From Anaerolineae bacterium (GTDB lineage Bacteria > Chloroflexota > Anaerolineae > Aggregatilineales > Aggregatilineaceae), in contig JAFGHR010000124.1 in NCBI GenBank assembly GCA_016930015.1, positions 32,411 through 96,410 on the forward strand: 64,000 bases of DNA, in the 5' to 3' direction. Shown piece after piece: positions 52,256-62,000 of the stretch. The translations under genes were made by a program, and so were the position numbers. The notes beneath the pieces are model-generated. The model saw only the letters and a list, made by a program, of their open reading frames with translations, did not search any database and was not told the DNA's origin. Every line of letters begins with the position of its first letter. The stretch's first letter is position 1.

Positions 52256-52690
52256 TTAAAATAGCTTCACAAAACGATAGCCGGTCTTGTCATAACCGAG
52301 CCGTTCATAAAACAAGTGCGCTTCGTCTTTGCGCCCGAAACCACTGACTAAAAACACGCCAACACAGCCCGCGTCACGCGCCGCCTGTTCGGCAAAATCC
52401 ATCAGGGCACGGCCTACACCGTTCCGGCGCACGCTGGCATCGGTGACAAGGACCGACACTTCCATATAACGGCTGGCGTGCACGATTCGCTCACGCAGAC
52501 GCAGGCACAAAAAACCAACGACCTGACCATCCAGTTCAGCCACGTAAAACCAGTCGATAGGACTGCCCGCCACAAACTCAAAACGATTCTGCATGTCCCC
52601 GGCGCTGAACGGCTTCCCGGTAAGCTGGCTGATCAAACCGCGCACCGGTTCATTATCCGCTACAGTCATGTCACGAATCAACACGGCCAC
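52256..52690 (-). CDS. GNAT-family acetyltransferase
   Basis: The ~144-aa protein is a GNAT N-acetyltransferase: DNEPVRGLISQLTGKPF near the start, WFYVAELDGQVVGFLCLRL (~50), EVSVLVTDASVRRNGVGRALMDFAE (~80, the acetyl-CoA motif) and FLVSGFGRKDEAHLFYERLGYDKTG at the end. The GTG at 52690 follows GGGAGGAAATT with normal spacing. The ORF-track TTG at 52696 is close to it. The substrate is unknown. It lies between the anti-sigma gene and the Agl23-like gene in the same orientation. Confidence 0.85.
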   Translation of the reverse strand: MAVLIRDMTVADNEPVRGLISQLTGKPFSAGDMQNRFEFVAGSPIDWFYVAELDGQVVGFLCLRLRERIVHASRYMEVSVLVTDASVRRNGVGRALMDFAEQAARDAGCVGVFLVSGFGRKDEAHLFYERLGYDKTGYRFVKLF

Positions 52691-52720
52691 AACCAATTTC
52701 CTCCCGCGCGCCCAAAACCG

Positions 52721-53308
52721 CTACGGCTGAGCGCCCAGCGGCGCATCCGGTGATACCGTCGCCTGGGGCATCGGGGCCGGGCTGGCGCCCACATTAAACA
52801 CATAGGCGACGGTGGCCTGCGGTACGGAATCATCCACGCTGGCCGCGTTATTGGCTTGCTCTGACGCCACTTCGCGCGCCTCATCCGTCACGCCGGGCGT
52901 GGGTGACGCGGTTGCCGCGAACACATTCGGGCGCGGCTGTTGGGGTGCCGCCTCCACGCGCGAATCGTTGTTTGTCAGCAGTGGGAGCGCAACGGCCACC
53001 AGCAGGATCATGGCCAGCACCATGCTGATCCCTGGCAGCCACGACGACCGGTCAATAGTTGAGCGGCGCGGCGGCTCGCTCACCTGCTGCCAGACACCGG
53101 CCCATACGTGCGCCAACTGGCCGGGGCGCGGCTGCCCGAAAAGGGGCATTTCGCGGCGCAGGTCGGCGGCCATCCGTTCTTCACGCACGAGCGCCGCCCG
53201 GCAGCGGGAACACATCCGGACATGGTTGACCACGCGGGCACGCTGTGCCGGTCGCAGTTGGCCATGAACATAACGAGTCAGAAGATGGGTAACGTGACGG
53301 CTTTGCAT
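52721..53308 (-). CDS. Anti-sigma factor with zinc-finger (zf-HC2) and one membrane helix
   Basis: The 195-aa protein has the classical N-terminal anti-sigma zinc site HxxxCxxC (VVNHVRMCSRCRAALV, ~26-41), a cytoplasmic linker, a membrane helix at ~95-112 (GISMVLAMILLVAVALPLL) and an extracellular Ala/Pro/Ser-rich tail. It starts 10 nt after the ECF sigma gene, so the two form a pair in which this protein should hold the sigma factor at the membrane until an external signal arrives. The tail has no recognisable domain. AACAGATACC precedes the ATG. Confidence 0.9.
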   Translation of the reverse strand: MQSRHVTHLLTRYVHGQLRPAQRARVVNHVRMCSRCRAALVREERMAADLRREMPLFGQPRPGQLAHVWAGVWQQVSEPPRRSTIDRSSWLPGISMVLAMILLVAVALPLLTNNDSRVEAAPQQPRPNVFAATASPTPGVTDEAREVASEQANNAASVDDSVPQATVAYVFNVGASPAPMPQATVSPDAPLGAQP

Positions 53309-53318
53309 GGTATCTGTT

Positions 53319-53954
53319 CTAAATGCTCCACAATTCTTCTAACGCGGCGCGGTCGGCAGTGCTCATCGCGTTGCGCAGTTGTTCGTGCGCCAGCCGAATC
53401 CGGCTCTCAGCGGTTTTTTGCGGGCAGCCGATGACCTCGGCCATCTCGCGGTACGTCAACCCCTGGCCGTAGCGCAGCGCGACGGCTTCGCGCAGCCGGG
53501 GTGACAGCGTGTGCAGCGCACATCCCAGCGCCTCACGCACATCTTGCCATGCCGCCTGTGTTTCCGGCGACTCGTCCGCGGGGGTCGCCGGTTCGATGCC
53601 CACGTTGAACAGCGTGGTCAGCGCCACGGTAGGCAGCCACTTACGGCGGCGGGCGTTCCGGCAGCGGCTGATCGTGATCATCGACAGCCAGGTGCGAAAC
53701 GCGGCCCGGTCCGGATCATAACGGTCCAGGTTGCGAAAGGCGTACACCATCGATTCCTGTAGCACGTCTTCGGCATCCTGCGCGACCAGCAGCACACTAT
53801 ACGCCAGCCGGTACATGCCGGGCGCGTACCGGTCGTATAACGCCGCATACGCCACCTGGTCGCCGTTGAGACACCGGGCGATCAGGTCCGGCAGGTCAGG
53901 ACCATTCGCCGACCGGCTTTTTGTGTCTGGTTGGGCGTGTTGTGGTTGTGTCAT
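53319..53954 (-). CDS. ECF-type RNA polymerase sigma factor
   Basis: The 211-aa protein is a sigma-70 family ECF regulator. Region 2 is FAALYDRYAPGMYRLAYSVLLVAQDAEDVLQESMVYAF (~38-75) with the -10-recognising stretch FRTWLSMITISRCRNARRRK (~88). Region 4 is LSPRLREAVALRYGQGLTYREMAEVIGCPQKTAESRIRLAHEQLR (~150-195). There is a ~25-residue N-terminal extension. It is followed by its anti-sigma gene and preceded 26 nt by a GT39-like gene. No promoter motif for this sigma factor could be singled out. Confidence 0.93.
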   Translation of the reverse strand: MTQPQHAQPDTKSRSANGPDLPDLIARCLNGDQVAYAALYDRYAPGMYRLAYSVLLVAQDAEDVLQESMVYAFRNLDRYDPDRAAFRTWLSMITISRCRNARRRKWLPTVALTTLFNVGIEPATPADESPETQAAWQDVREALGCALHTLSPRLREAVALRYGQGLTYREMAEVIGCPQKTAESRIRLAHEQLRNAMSTADRAALEELWSI

Positions 53955-53980
53955 ATCAAGTAGTACACCCCTGCCCCCCG

Positions 53981-55966
53981 TTATTCCTCAGTCAAGCGTT
54001 CGACGCCGTAAATATCAAGCTGAACCCATAATACGAGATGTCCGATCACGTCGGGCTTTCGCAGTGAATCGCTGCGGTAATACCACATCAGCGCATCGCG
54101 CCACGAGAGTTCGTCCAGGTCCCAGGTGCGGCGCGTGATCAGGTCCTTGCCAATATATGACGCGCCCATGACCGGTTCCGGTTCCACAAACGGCGCCAGC
54201 ACCGCCGACGTGTTAACCTCCGGGCCGAGCGCGTCCACAAACACCGCGTTCGGATAGTCGCGCAGCACCCACGCCAGCGCACCATCGGAAGGCACCAGGG
54301 CCGTGACCGGCATCAGGTTCGGTTCGCCGGTATCACGCAGGCTCATTTCGCGCAGCGAATCACGCAGTTCGTGCACGTCACCCGTCACCGGACGTATATA
54401 CCACAACTCGCGCGGATCGTCCCAGTTATCATATGCCGCCCGCCAGCCTTCGCCCGCGCCCAACAGCATCAGGAATACCAGCGTACCCAGCGCCAGCCCG
54501 TACCACGAGGTCCGCGCACCCCACAGACTGCCGACCAGGAAGTACAACACGCCGACCAGCATCAGCACCAGCGACGTGATCAGCAAACGGAGCTGAATAT
54601 TGCCGAGCACATACGAAAAAACCGGGATATCCTGAATGATGGTCGCGTCGGGATCGGTTGTGCTGCGGCTGTAGATGTCTTCGAGCAGTTTACGCGCCAC
54701 CTTGTTCGCGTCGTCGATGCCCACCGGCAGATCGGTCAGCAGCAGTTTGCCCAGCATGAGCAGGCTCATGCCAACCGCCAGCCATAACAAAAGCGTGATC
54801 AGCGCGTGCGCCAATACGCCCCACTCCGGCACATCCCACAACATATCGGGGCGCTCGGTGATCCAGCGCGTGATCATCAGCCCGACCAGCATCGTCAGCG
54901 GCATCACGATCCACAGCGCGTGAGCCGCCGCTGCCCCGCCGTAGGCCAGCGCCCACACCAATCCAGCCAAAAACCAGCCGACCAGCACCCGCTCGAAGAA
55001 ACTGCCAAAACGCACCGCGCGGTAACACGCGACCAGGCCGAACAACACGATCCCGATCTCGTAACGCAGCGCAACCAGCAGCGGGTACGCGACCGGCGCG
55101 CCGTCCAGCAGATCAACAAAGCCCCTGATCCCGGTCCAGAGCGCCTGTCCGACCGAGGTCAAACCGGACGGCAGCCAGAACATACCCGTACCGACCAGGA
55201 CCACCGCCAGCCCGGCAGCAAAAACGCCCATCGACCAGGGCCACGTCGCCCACAGATCACGGATCGCGCGGATCACGTGCGCGTCCGGATCATCTTCCGT
55301 CAGCCACGCGAACAACACGCCAAACACCAGCGCGAGCAGCGTCAACAATCCCGCCGGTTCGGCCAAAAAGATCAGCGCGCCAAAACCAGCCGTGGCCGCG
55401 ATACCATACGCCTGTTGGCGTGTTTCGTAAAAACGCAGCACCAGCCACGGCCCGATCACGGCCAGCAGCATACTCCAGATCACCGGGCTGAGCGTGCGCG
55501 AGGCCAGCACACCCACCGGCGACAGCGTCAGCAGCAGCGACATGATCAGCGGCGGCAGCGGCTTGAGATAACGCCGCCACAAGACCGGCGACAGGGCCAG
55601 CAGCACCCCGCCAAGCGCCACCGGCAGCCGCGCCGCGGCGGCTCCCACCGGCATGAGCGTGAACCCGATCACGTTGAGCAAAAACGTCAGCGGGCTGTGC
55701 GGAACAAGCGCCTCGCCCGGCGCCTGTGTATCCACCACGCGCACAGCGGCCAGCGCCTCACGCGCTTCGGCGTCATTGAGCGGCGCAGCGCCTAACTGCG
55801 CAAATCGCAGCGCCAGCGCCAGCAGCGCCAGCACCACGTACAGCACAATTTCTAACGTGATGCGCACGTTCAGCACAGGTTCAGCGCGTGCCGGAGTATT
55901 TTCGGCGGCCCCCGCCGGGGTGTTTCCGGTGGACAGAGACGCCGCATTATTCGCTGTCAGTGCCAT
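53981..55966 (-). CDS. GT39-like multi-pass membrane protein
   Basis: The 661-aa protein has about 14 hydrophobic segments between ~35 and ~535 and a soluble C-terminal part with LNDAEAREALAAVR (~62) in the first extracellular loop as the acidic GT-C signature. The N-terminal ~30 residues are Ala/Asn/Thr-rich and soluble. A ~120-residue soluble end follows the last helix. It starts 15 nt after the stop of the 942-aa DUF2298 gene, so they share a transcript. Acceptor and donor are unknown. It could work together with the DUF2298 proteins on a surface polymer. Confidence 0.7.
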   Translation of the reverse strand: MALTANNAASLSTGNTPAGAAENTPARAEPVLNVRITLEIVLYVVLALLALALRFAQLGAAPLNDAEAREALAAVRVVDTQAPGEALVPHSPLTFLLNVIGFTLMPVGAAAARLPVALGGVLLALSPVLWRRYLKPLPPLIMSLLLTLSPVGVLASRTLSPVIWSMLLAVIGPWLVLRFYETRQQAYGIAATAGFGALIFLAEPAGLLTLLALVFGVLFAWLTEDDPDAHVIRAIRDLWATWPWSMGVFAAGLAVVLVGTGMFWLPSGLTSVGQALWTGIRGFVDLLDGAPVAYPLLVALRYEIGIVLFGLVACYRAVRFGSFFERVLVGWFLAGLVWALAYGGAAAAHALWIVMPLTMLVGLMITRWITERPDMLWDVPEWGVLAHALITLLLWLAVGMSLLMLGKLLLTDLPVGIDDANKVARKLLEDIYSRSTTDPDATIIQDIPVFSYVLGNIQLRLLITSLVLMLVGVLYFLVGSLWGARTSWYGLALGTLVFLMLLGAGEGWRAAYDNWDDPRELWYIRPVTGDVHELRDSLREMSLRDTGEPNLMPVTALVPSDGALAWVLRDYPNAVFVDALGPEVNTSAVLAPFVEPEPVMGASYIGKDLITRRTWDLDELSWRDALMWYYRSDSLRKPDVIGHLVLWVQLDIYGVERLTEE

Positions 55967-55981
55967 GACTCGTTCCTACCC

Positions 55982-58810
55982 TCAATTCGGCGCCACACGG
56001 AAAACGGCCACCTCGCCGCTTTCACAGACCGGCGTGAGCACCTGCGCGAATTTACCTAATCCCTGGTCAAAATCACGCTGGCGCACCGAGTCATCCCCGG
56101 CCAGTTCACGCATCCACTGCCGTTCGGCAAAACCGATCACAATATAATCGATATCGTAGCGGTCGATAATGGCCCACGCGCGGTCCCAGTCCAGTGTCGT
56201 GTAGAGCTCCTGCACGTCCATCACACGGTCGCGATACTGTCCGTCTTCAAAACGCACGTCGGTCACATCCGCGTATGTTTTACCGCGCCACTGCCGTTCG
56301 TGGTTCTGCCAGCCGATCAACGTCGGGATGCCCGTTAATCCGCTGAACCGGCTGTAATCCGGCGCATAGGCCCCGCCCGGCGCTTCGACCAATGTCAGGC
56401 CATCGCTGCTTTGTTCCAGCCCGGCCAGGCATTGGATCGCCGCGTATTCCTCCTCGCGCACCATGTTAGGCGTACCGTCCAGCGTCAGCGGGGCCATTTC
56501 CGGGCATGACTGGCCTAACTGCGGAGGCCGCGACTCACACTCGGCGACCTGGTCTTTGAGCGTCAGCCGCCCGGTTTCGACCAGCGCCCGCGTGCGCATC
56601 GCCAGCACCGGGTAAGCCATCCCGGCGGCGAACAGGGCCAGCAGCACCACGCCAAACGCCCACCGCCCGGCGGAAACCAGCCCCAACGAGGAGCGAATCT
56701 GACTATCCGGTTCCGCGCCGGATGATTTGTCATCCGGTAATGTGCCCGCCAGCACCGACCAGGCCCCAAACGCCGCCGCCAGGCCAAACATGATCCAGCC
56801 CTGATAATACAGCTTAAACACGGTGTTGATCCGCACGCTGAAATTATCCTGCAAATACACAAAATCCGGGGCGAAAGTCAGCACCGCCCCCGCGCCGATC
56901 AACAGCAGGGCAAACCCGGTCGCCGGGCTGTACGTGATCGCGTCCGGCACCGGATTCAGGCCCAGCGTATGCCCGCGTTTTGATTTGCCATCCGCGCCGG
57001 GTCCCAGCCGGTACAGCGGGCGTGCGAACAAGCGCCCGACCACGACCAACACCATCGCCAGCAGCAGCAGTTCGCTGGGCAGCGCTGGCAGCCGTTTATT
57101 GAGCACGTCCGGCACAATGTCCCGAAGCTCGGTATTCGGCGGCAGAATCTCGTATACGGCGTTACGCACGTCGCCGCGTTCCCACGCCGACGCGCCCAGA
57201 ATCGCGACCGATACGACCGCGGCGCTCGCGGCTACCGTCAGCGCCAATACCCCGGCCTGCCAGTGGAAACGCCGCCCGGCGCGTTTAACCTCGACCAACA
57301 AAAATACGACCAGGATCACCAGGAATATGCCAAACTGGAGCACATACTGCTGCCAGGAGGTCGGGTAGATCACGTTGGGCAAAATGCCGCTGGCCTGTGA
57401 CGTAAAACTGAGCAGCCACGGCAGCAGCAGCACGACCGTCAGCCCGCCGATGACCAGCGCAAACCGTGCCGTTTTGAGCAAATCCGGCCAACTGAGCGCC
57501 CCGGTACCGCTGCGCAACATACGCCGCAGCGCTTCCGCACCGAATAACAGCACCAGGTAAGCCGCGTCCCACGAATTCATGAAGATCATGCCGCCGACCC
57601 AGATCGCGTACAGCGGGTACTCAAACGCGGCCAGGTCGCGGCCACCCAATACCAACCCCAGCGCCAGCCCGATCGCCAGCAGCGCAAACGGGAGCGCCAA
57701 TACGTGCGGGTGAATGTCGGCCAGCACAAAACTAAACTGCGGGAATTCGGTGATCGGCTGCACGTCGATCGCGTCACCGTCCAGATCACGGTCGTTGACG
57801 ACCCGGCTGTAACGGAACCACCACCAGTAGCCCCACTGATCGACCGGTTCGGCTTCGTCGTCCCAATTGGGGATCGTGTCGCCGTCCGAATCAATTGGCA
57901 GATCAAGCTGGCCGCCGTCCGCCTGGGTTACCGTTTGGGTACCACTGCGCTCGCTGACGTCCAAAAAATCAAAGTAACGCTCGTCCACCACGCCCGGCAC
58001 ATACCCGTGATACGGTATCTCGACCAGCGTCGTGCCCAGGTTGCCGATCAGGATCACAAAACACATGCCCAACAGGCCCACAAAAATACCCGCGCCCTGA
58101 CTCCCTGGGCGGTAGCGCCAGTCGGCCTTCTGCCGCCCGGCAAAGGACCGCGCGCGTACCATGTTATACGTAACGCCCAGCGCCCCGATCCCGGCCAGCG
58201 CAAACAACAGCGCGATCGTGGTGTTAAACGCGACTCCGCTTGCCACGCCGCTGAGTTCGGCCAGCATGGCCATGATCAGGTAGCCGAAATAGTAATAACT
58301 GATGGCGTAGCCGCTCATCCAGGGATCGTTAGGCGGCAGCGTATCGCTGGCCCGAATGCCGTTCATGAACATGATTTCCATCGGCTTTTCGGTGCTGCGC
58401 ATTTCAGGGTTATGCGCGCGGAAGATCGCCCAACCGAACAGCAGCGCCAGGAATAACACCTCGGTGAGCAGAATCAGCCAGCAGTTGTCGCGGAACCAGT
58501 CACGCAGCGGCGGGCGCTCGTCCCAGCGGAAAAAAGCGGCCAGCCCCAGCACCAGCACGATCACCCACGCGAACACCATACCGCCGGGTGTATTACGCAG
58601 CAGGCCCAGGCTGCCCAGGAACCAGAAAATGAAGCCGGTCAGCATCACGCCCGCCGTCCGCGCCAGGGTATAACCCCGGTCCGGCAAGCCGCCCATCACG
58701 CGGAACAGCAGCGGCCACGCGGCCATCCCGGCCAGCGTCACCAGCAGCCACCAGACGAATACATCACCGCCTTCGCGGCCCAACCAATCCGAAATCAGCG
58801 AATAATCCAT
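55982..58810 (-). CDS. DUF2298 (Chlor_Arch_YYY) membrane protein
   Basis: The 942-aa protein belongs to the DUF2298/TIGR03662 family named after its YYY motif, seen as SGYAISYYYFGYLIMAML (~168). Family-typical are RSTEKPMEIMFMNGIRASDTLPPNDPWMSG (~137), WWWFRYSRVVND and LADIHPHVLALPFALLAIG (~365), FMNSWDAAYLVLL, and the C-terminal IGWQNHERQWRG with YDIDYIVIGFAER. About 17 membrane segments are visible. Function is unknown, though the family occurs beside Agl23-like and glycosyltransferase genes. It is preceded by repeat copy 4 and a second, larger DUF2298 gene. Confidence 0.9.
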   Translation of the reverse strand: MDYSLISDWLGREGGDVFVWWLLVTLAGMAAWPLLFRVMGGLPDRGYTLARTAGVMLTGFIFWFLGSLGLLRNTPGGMVFAWVIVLVLGLAAFFRWDERPPLRDWFRDNCWLILLTEVLFLALLFGWAIFRAHNPEMRSTEKPMEIMFMNGIRASDTLPPNDPWMSGYAISYYYFGYLIMAMLAELSGVASGVAFNTTIALLFALAGIGALGVTYNMVRARSFAGRQKADWRYRPGSQGAGIFVGLLGMCFVILIGNLGTTLVEIPYHGYVPGVVDERYFDFLDVSERSGTQTVTQADGGQLDLPIDSDGDTIPNWDDEAEPVDQWGYWWWFRYSRVVNDRDLDGDAIDVQPITEFPQFSFVLADIHPHVLALPFALLAIGLALGLVLGGRDLAAFEYPLYAIWVGGMIFMNSWDAAYLVLLFGAEALRRMLRSGTGALSWPDLLKTARFALVIGGLTVVLLLPWLLSFTSQASGILPNVIYPTSWQQYVLQFGIFLVILVVFLLVEVKRAGRRFHWQAGVLALTVAASAAVVSVAILGASAWERGDVRNAVYEILPPNTELRDIVPDVLNKRLPALPSELLLLAMVLVVVGRLFARPLYRLGPGADGKSKRGHTLGLNPVPDAITYSPATGFALLLIGAGAVLTFAPDFVYLQDNFSVRINTVFKLYYQGWIMFGLAAAFGAWSVLAGTLPDDKSSGAEPDSQIRSSLGLVSAGRWAFGVVLLALFAAGMAYPVLAMRTRALVETGRLTLKDQVAECESRPPQLGQSCPEMAPLTLDGTPNMVREEEYAAIQCLAGLEQSSDGLTLVEAPGGAYAPDYSRFSGLTGIPTLIGWQNHERQWRGKTYADVTDVRFEDGQYRDRVMDVQELYTTLDWDRAWAIIDRYDIDYIVIGFAERQWMRELAGDDSVRQRDFDQGLGKFAQVLTPVCESGEVAVFRVAPN

Positions 58811-58833
58811 GTGATCTCACATAACCAACATCA

Positions 58834-59065
58834 CCGGGGCGATTGCATCAAATGGGCAGTTAACTTTTTTGTGCAACGCCTTCCCCCTATTCCCCCTTCC
58901 AGCCAAGCTGGACGGTGCCCCGTCCAAACAGACTGACGGGGGACTCAAACACGCTCGAAGCCTGTGTTTTCCCCTCCATCGCTCGGCGGGGGAGGGGAAC
59001 CGGCGCAGCCTGTGGGCTGCGTCCGGAGGGGAGGGGCGTTTTTGGCGTTTGATATGATTACCCTG
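58834..59065 (+). mobile_element. MITE-like palindromic repeat, copy 4
   Basis: 232-bp element, ~20 bp longer than the others because of an extra CGGTGCCCCGTCC/CTGACGGG stretch in the left hairpin. Terminal inverted repeats CGGGGCGATTGCATCAAA and TTTGATATGATTACCCTG are diverged. Short CATCA words flank it on both sides, a possible target duplication. It lies in the junction between the two DUF2298 genes. Confidence 0.75.
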
Positions 59066-59079
59066 CCATCACAGCCAAG

Positions 59080-62000
59080 TTATTGCGCCGCGATAGTATC
59101 GCGCGCGATACTATCGCTCACGATCTCGTCGCTCAGCGTCACCCCTGGCACAACCCGGTAAACCATATCCATATACACGCTTTCAGTTGGGCATTCCTCA
59201 ATTTCGGTGATATCCGTTAACAAACAACCGGGCGCGCTGTAGGCTACATCCAGCAGGCCGAGATCAACCATGCGGTCAAACTTCGCCAGCCCGTCCGAAT
59301 GGCCCGCCGTGATCGTACTCGTTTCCAGGTCGGTGATCACGTCGCTGTAAAATGCCCGTTCCAGGATGCCCACCACAATATATTCTATCTCGTATTCATC
59401 GATCAACCGCAGCGCCGCCTGGATTCCCGCCTCACCCGGCAGTTCGTAAAACGCCGCGATGTTGTTGGCCCGCGCCTGGATCATCATATCCATCGGCGGC
59501 AGGGTGCGCTGCTGGCGCTGGTGCCAGTTCCAGCCCAGCACCGTCGGTAGTCCGGTATAAATGCTGATGCGCCCGCCCCAATGATACTCGGATGGGTACA
59601 GGTGCGCTTCCATTACCACCGGCGAGCCTTCGACGTTGTCCTGCATCCAGCGGATCATGTTGTAATCACCCTCAAGCCGGAACCAGACACCAAACTCGCC
59701 GTGAATCGCGTGCCGCATGTACTCCATGCCGTCGAGTGTGAGCGGCGTTTCGTCGGCATTGAAGCGGTCCAAAAACCGCGCCTGTGTCGCCAGCACCGGG
59801 TACATGAACGCGACCGCAAACAGGATCGCCAGCGCAGTTTGCCACGCGCTGCGCAGCGCCAGGTTCCAGCGCACCGCGCTGCGCAGCATCCACGCCAGCC
59901 CGACCCCGCCTACGATGCTGAGCATCAGCCATTCCTGGATATAGAACTTAAACACGGTGTTCTGGCGACCAATGTCACCGTCGAGCACGATCACTTCCAC
60001 GCCGATCGTGATCGCCAGCGCCAGCACGATCAACGCGTACATGGCCCGCAGCAGCGCACTTTGATCCGGCAGCAGGAACAGCACCACCGCCCACGCGATC
60101 AGCGGGACGGCGACCTGCACCGCCGGGATATCGCGCACACCCACGATCAACGCGCCCGCCAGCACCAGCGCCAGGATCACGCCGCCGCCGATCACGGGCA
60201 CGGCCAACCCTTCGAGCTGCCCGACGCGCACCCGGCGCAGCCAGCGCGCGGTTTGCCAGATCAACAATGACACCACGATGAACAAAAACAGCCCGTGAAC
60301 GTACAGGTAAGCCCACAGCGGCGTGGTTTCATATTCCCACGGCTTGACGGACATATACGCCGTCGCAAAATAGGACGTGAACGGCAGCCCGGCGATCACC
60401 GTCACCAGCACGAACAACCCGACACGCCCGATCCAGGCGAGCATGACGCGTTTGTCCACATACGCGCGCAAAACGATCAGCAGCGCCACGTACAGCACGA
60501 TCACCAGCGCCAGCGCCGCCACCATCCACACGACCGCGCTGGAAAATGTCAGCGTGGGGTTGATCAGAGTTTCGCCGGGACGCAGCAGCCGCCCGGCCTG
60601 TTCGTCAGCCCGCGATTCCTGGTAGAAGTAATAGACCACGCGCGCGATCAGCGCCAGCGGCACGACGATCACCACCGGCCATGCCTGGGCGACTTTGTGC
60701 GGCCTGATCCACGACCACAGCCACGCCGCCGCCCGTGACGGGGGTTTGTCACGACTGGCGCGCACGGCATCCAGCCACGCTGCATACGTCAGCGCGGCCC
60801 CGCCCAGCAGCAGGTACGTGATCCAGTCCCACGAATTGGTGGGACGCAGCGCACCTACCGCCGTCCCGCCGATCACGAGCGCCAGCAGCGCCTGCCACCA
60901 CGTCCGCAAGCCGTGCCCCGCCCCGATGATCTCCGACAGCAGCCATAACATCACCAGCAGCGTAACCGGCATGGCGATCATGTGCGCGTGAAGATCGCCG
61001 TACAGGAACGTAAAATAGGGCATCTCGGCGATCGCGTTGTGCCCGGCGCCGTTGGGCAGTTCGGCAATGATGCGCGTCGGCGCCCAATACCAGCGGTGGG
61101 TGTGCATCGCCAGCGGCTCCCCGCTTGACACACGCTCCAGGCCGTCAAAGAATGCGCTGACCTTTTCGCGCAGGTTCTCTAAGCCATATTCCCAGGTGCG
61201 CACCAGCGGCGGGTGCTCCGACCGGTCGGTGATATAGTCCTCGGTGTTGACCTGGGCTGCCTGCGTCAGGTCGAGACTCTCGGAATCGGTCGGATCGCGC
61301 CCGTACTTGTCACGGAAATCGTTCAGTTCGTCGTCGTAAAAGTCCTGGTAGATGTCCAGCCGCTGGCTTTCGAGTTCCTGGCGCCGGACCTGGCTCAGCA
61401 GCGGTTTATCTTCCCAGCCGCCGAGCTTGGCGACCTCGGTGATCACGACGTGCATGGTCGCCAGGTTGCCCAAAACGATCGCCATCAGCAGCGCCAGCAG
61501 GCCCGCCAGCCACGCATTACCGCGCGGCGCACGCGGGACATGTTCCGCGCGTGGCCGGGACGGCGGAGCGGCGGAGGAAACCGGTTCGGCGAAATCTGCG
61601 CCAGATTCGGCGAGCACCGAACGCACGACCACGTCGCCGGGTTTGGCGCGGCGTGCGGTCGCGTCCAGCGCGCCCGGCGTGACCTGACGCGAGCGCACCC
61701 AGTTATAGGCAATGCTGAACACGCCGATCCCGGTCATGGCGTACAGCGTCGGCAGGATCAGGTTATAGGCGATCGTGGGCCGCAGCCCGATCAGCTTGAC
61801 CGGCGCGCCGACGATCACATACCCGAAATAGTAATAATTGATGTAACCGCCGGAATACCAGGGATCAAGCGGCGGGAACACCGTACTGCGCAGCACGCCG
61901 TTAAAGTACGCCATATCCATCGGTTTTTCGCCGCCAAAACTGCCGTGCCACAGGTCCGGGTTACCCAGCCGCACGCCGACCAGCACCAAAAACAGCGCCA

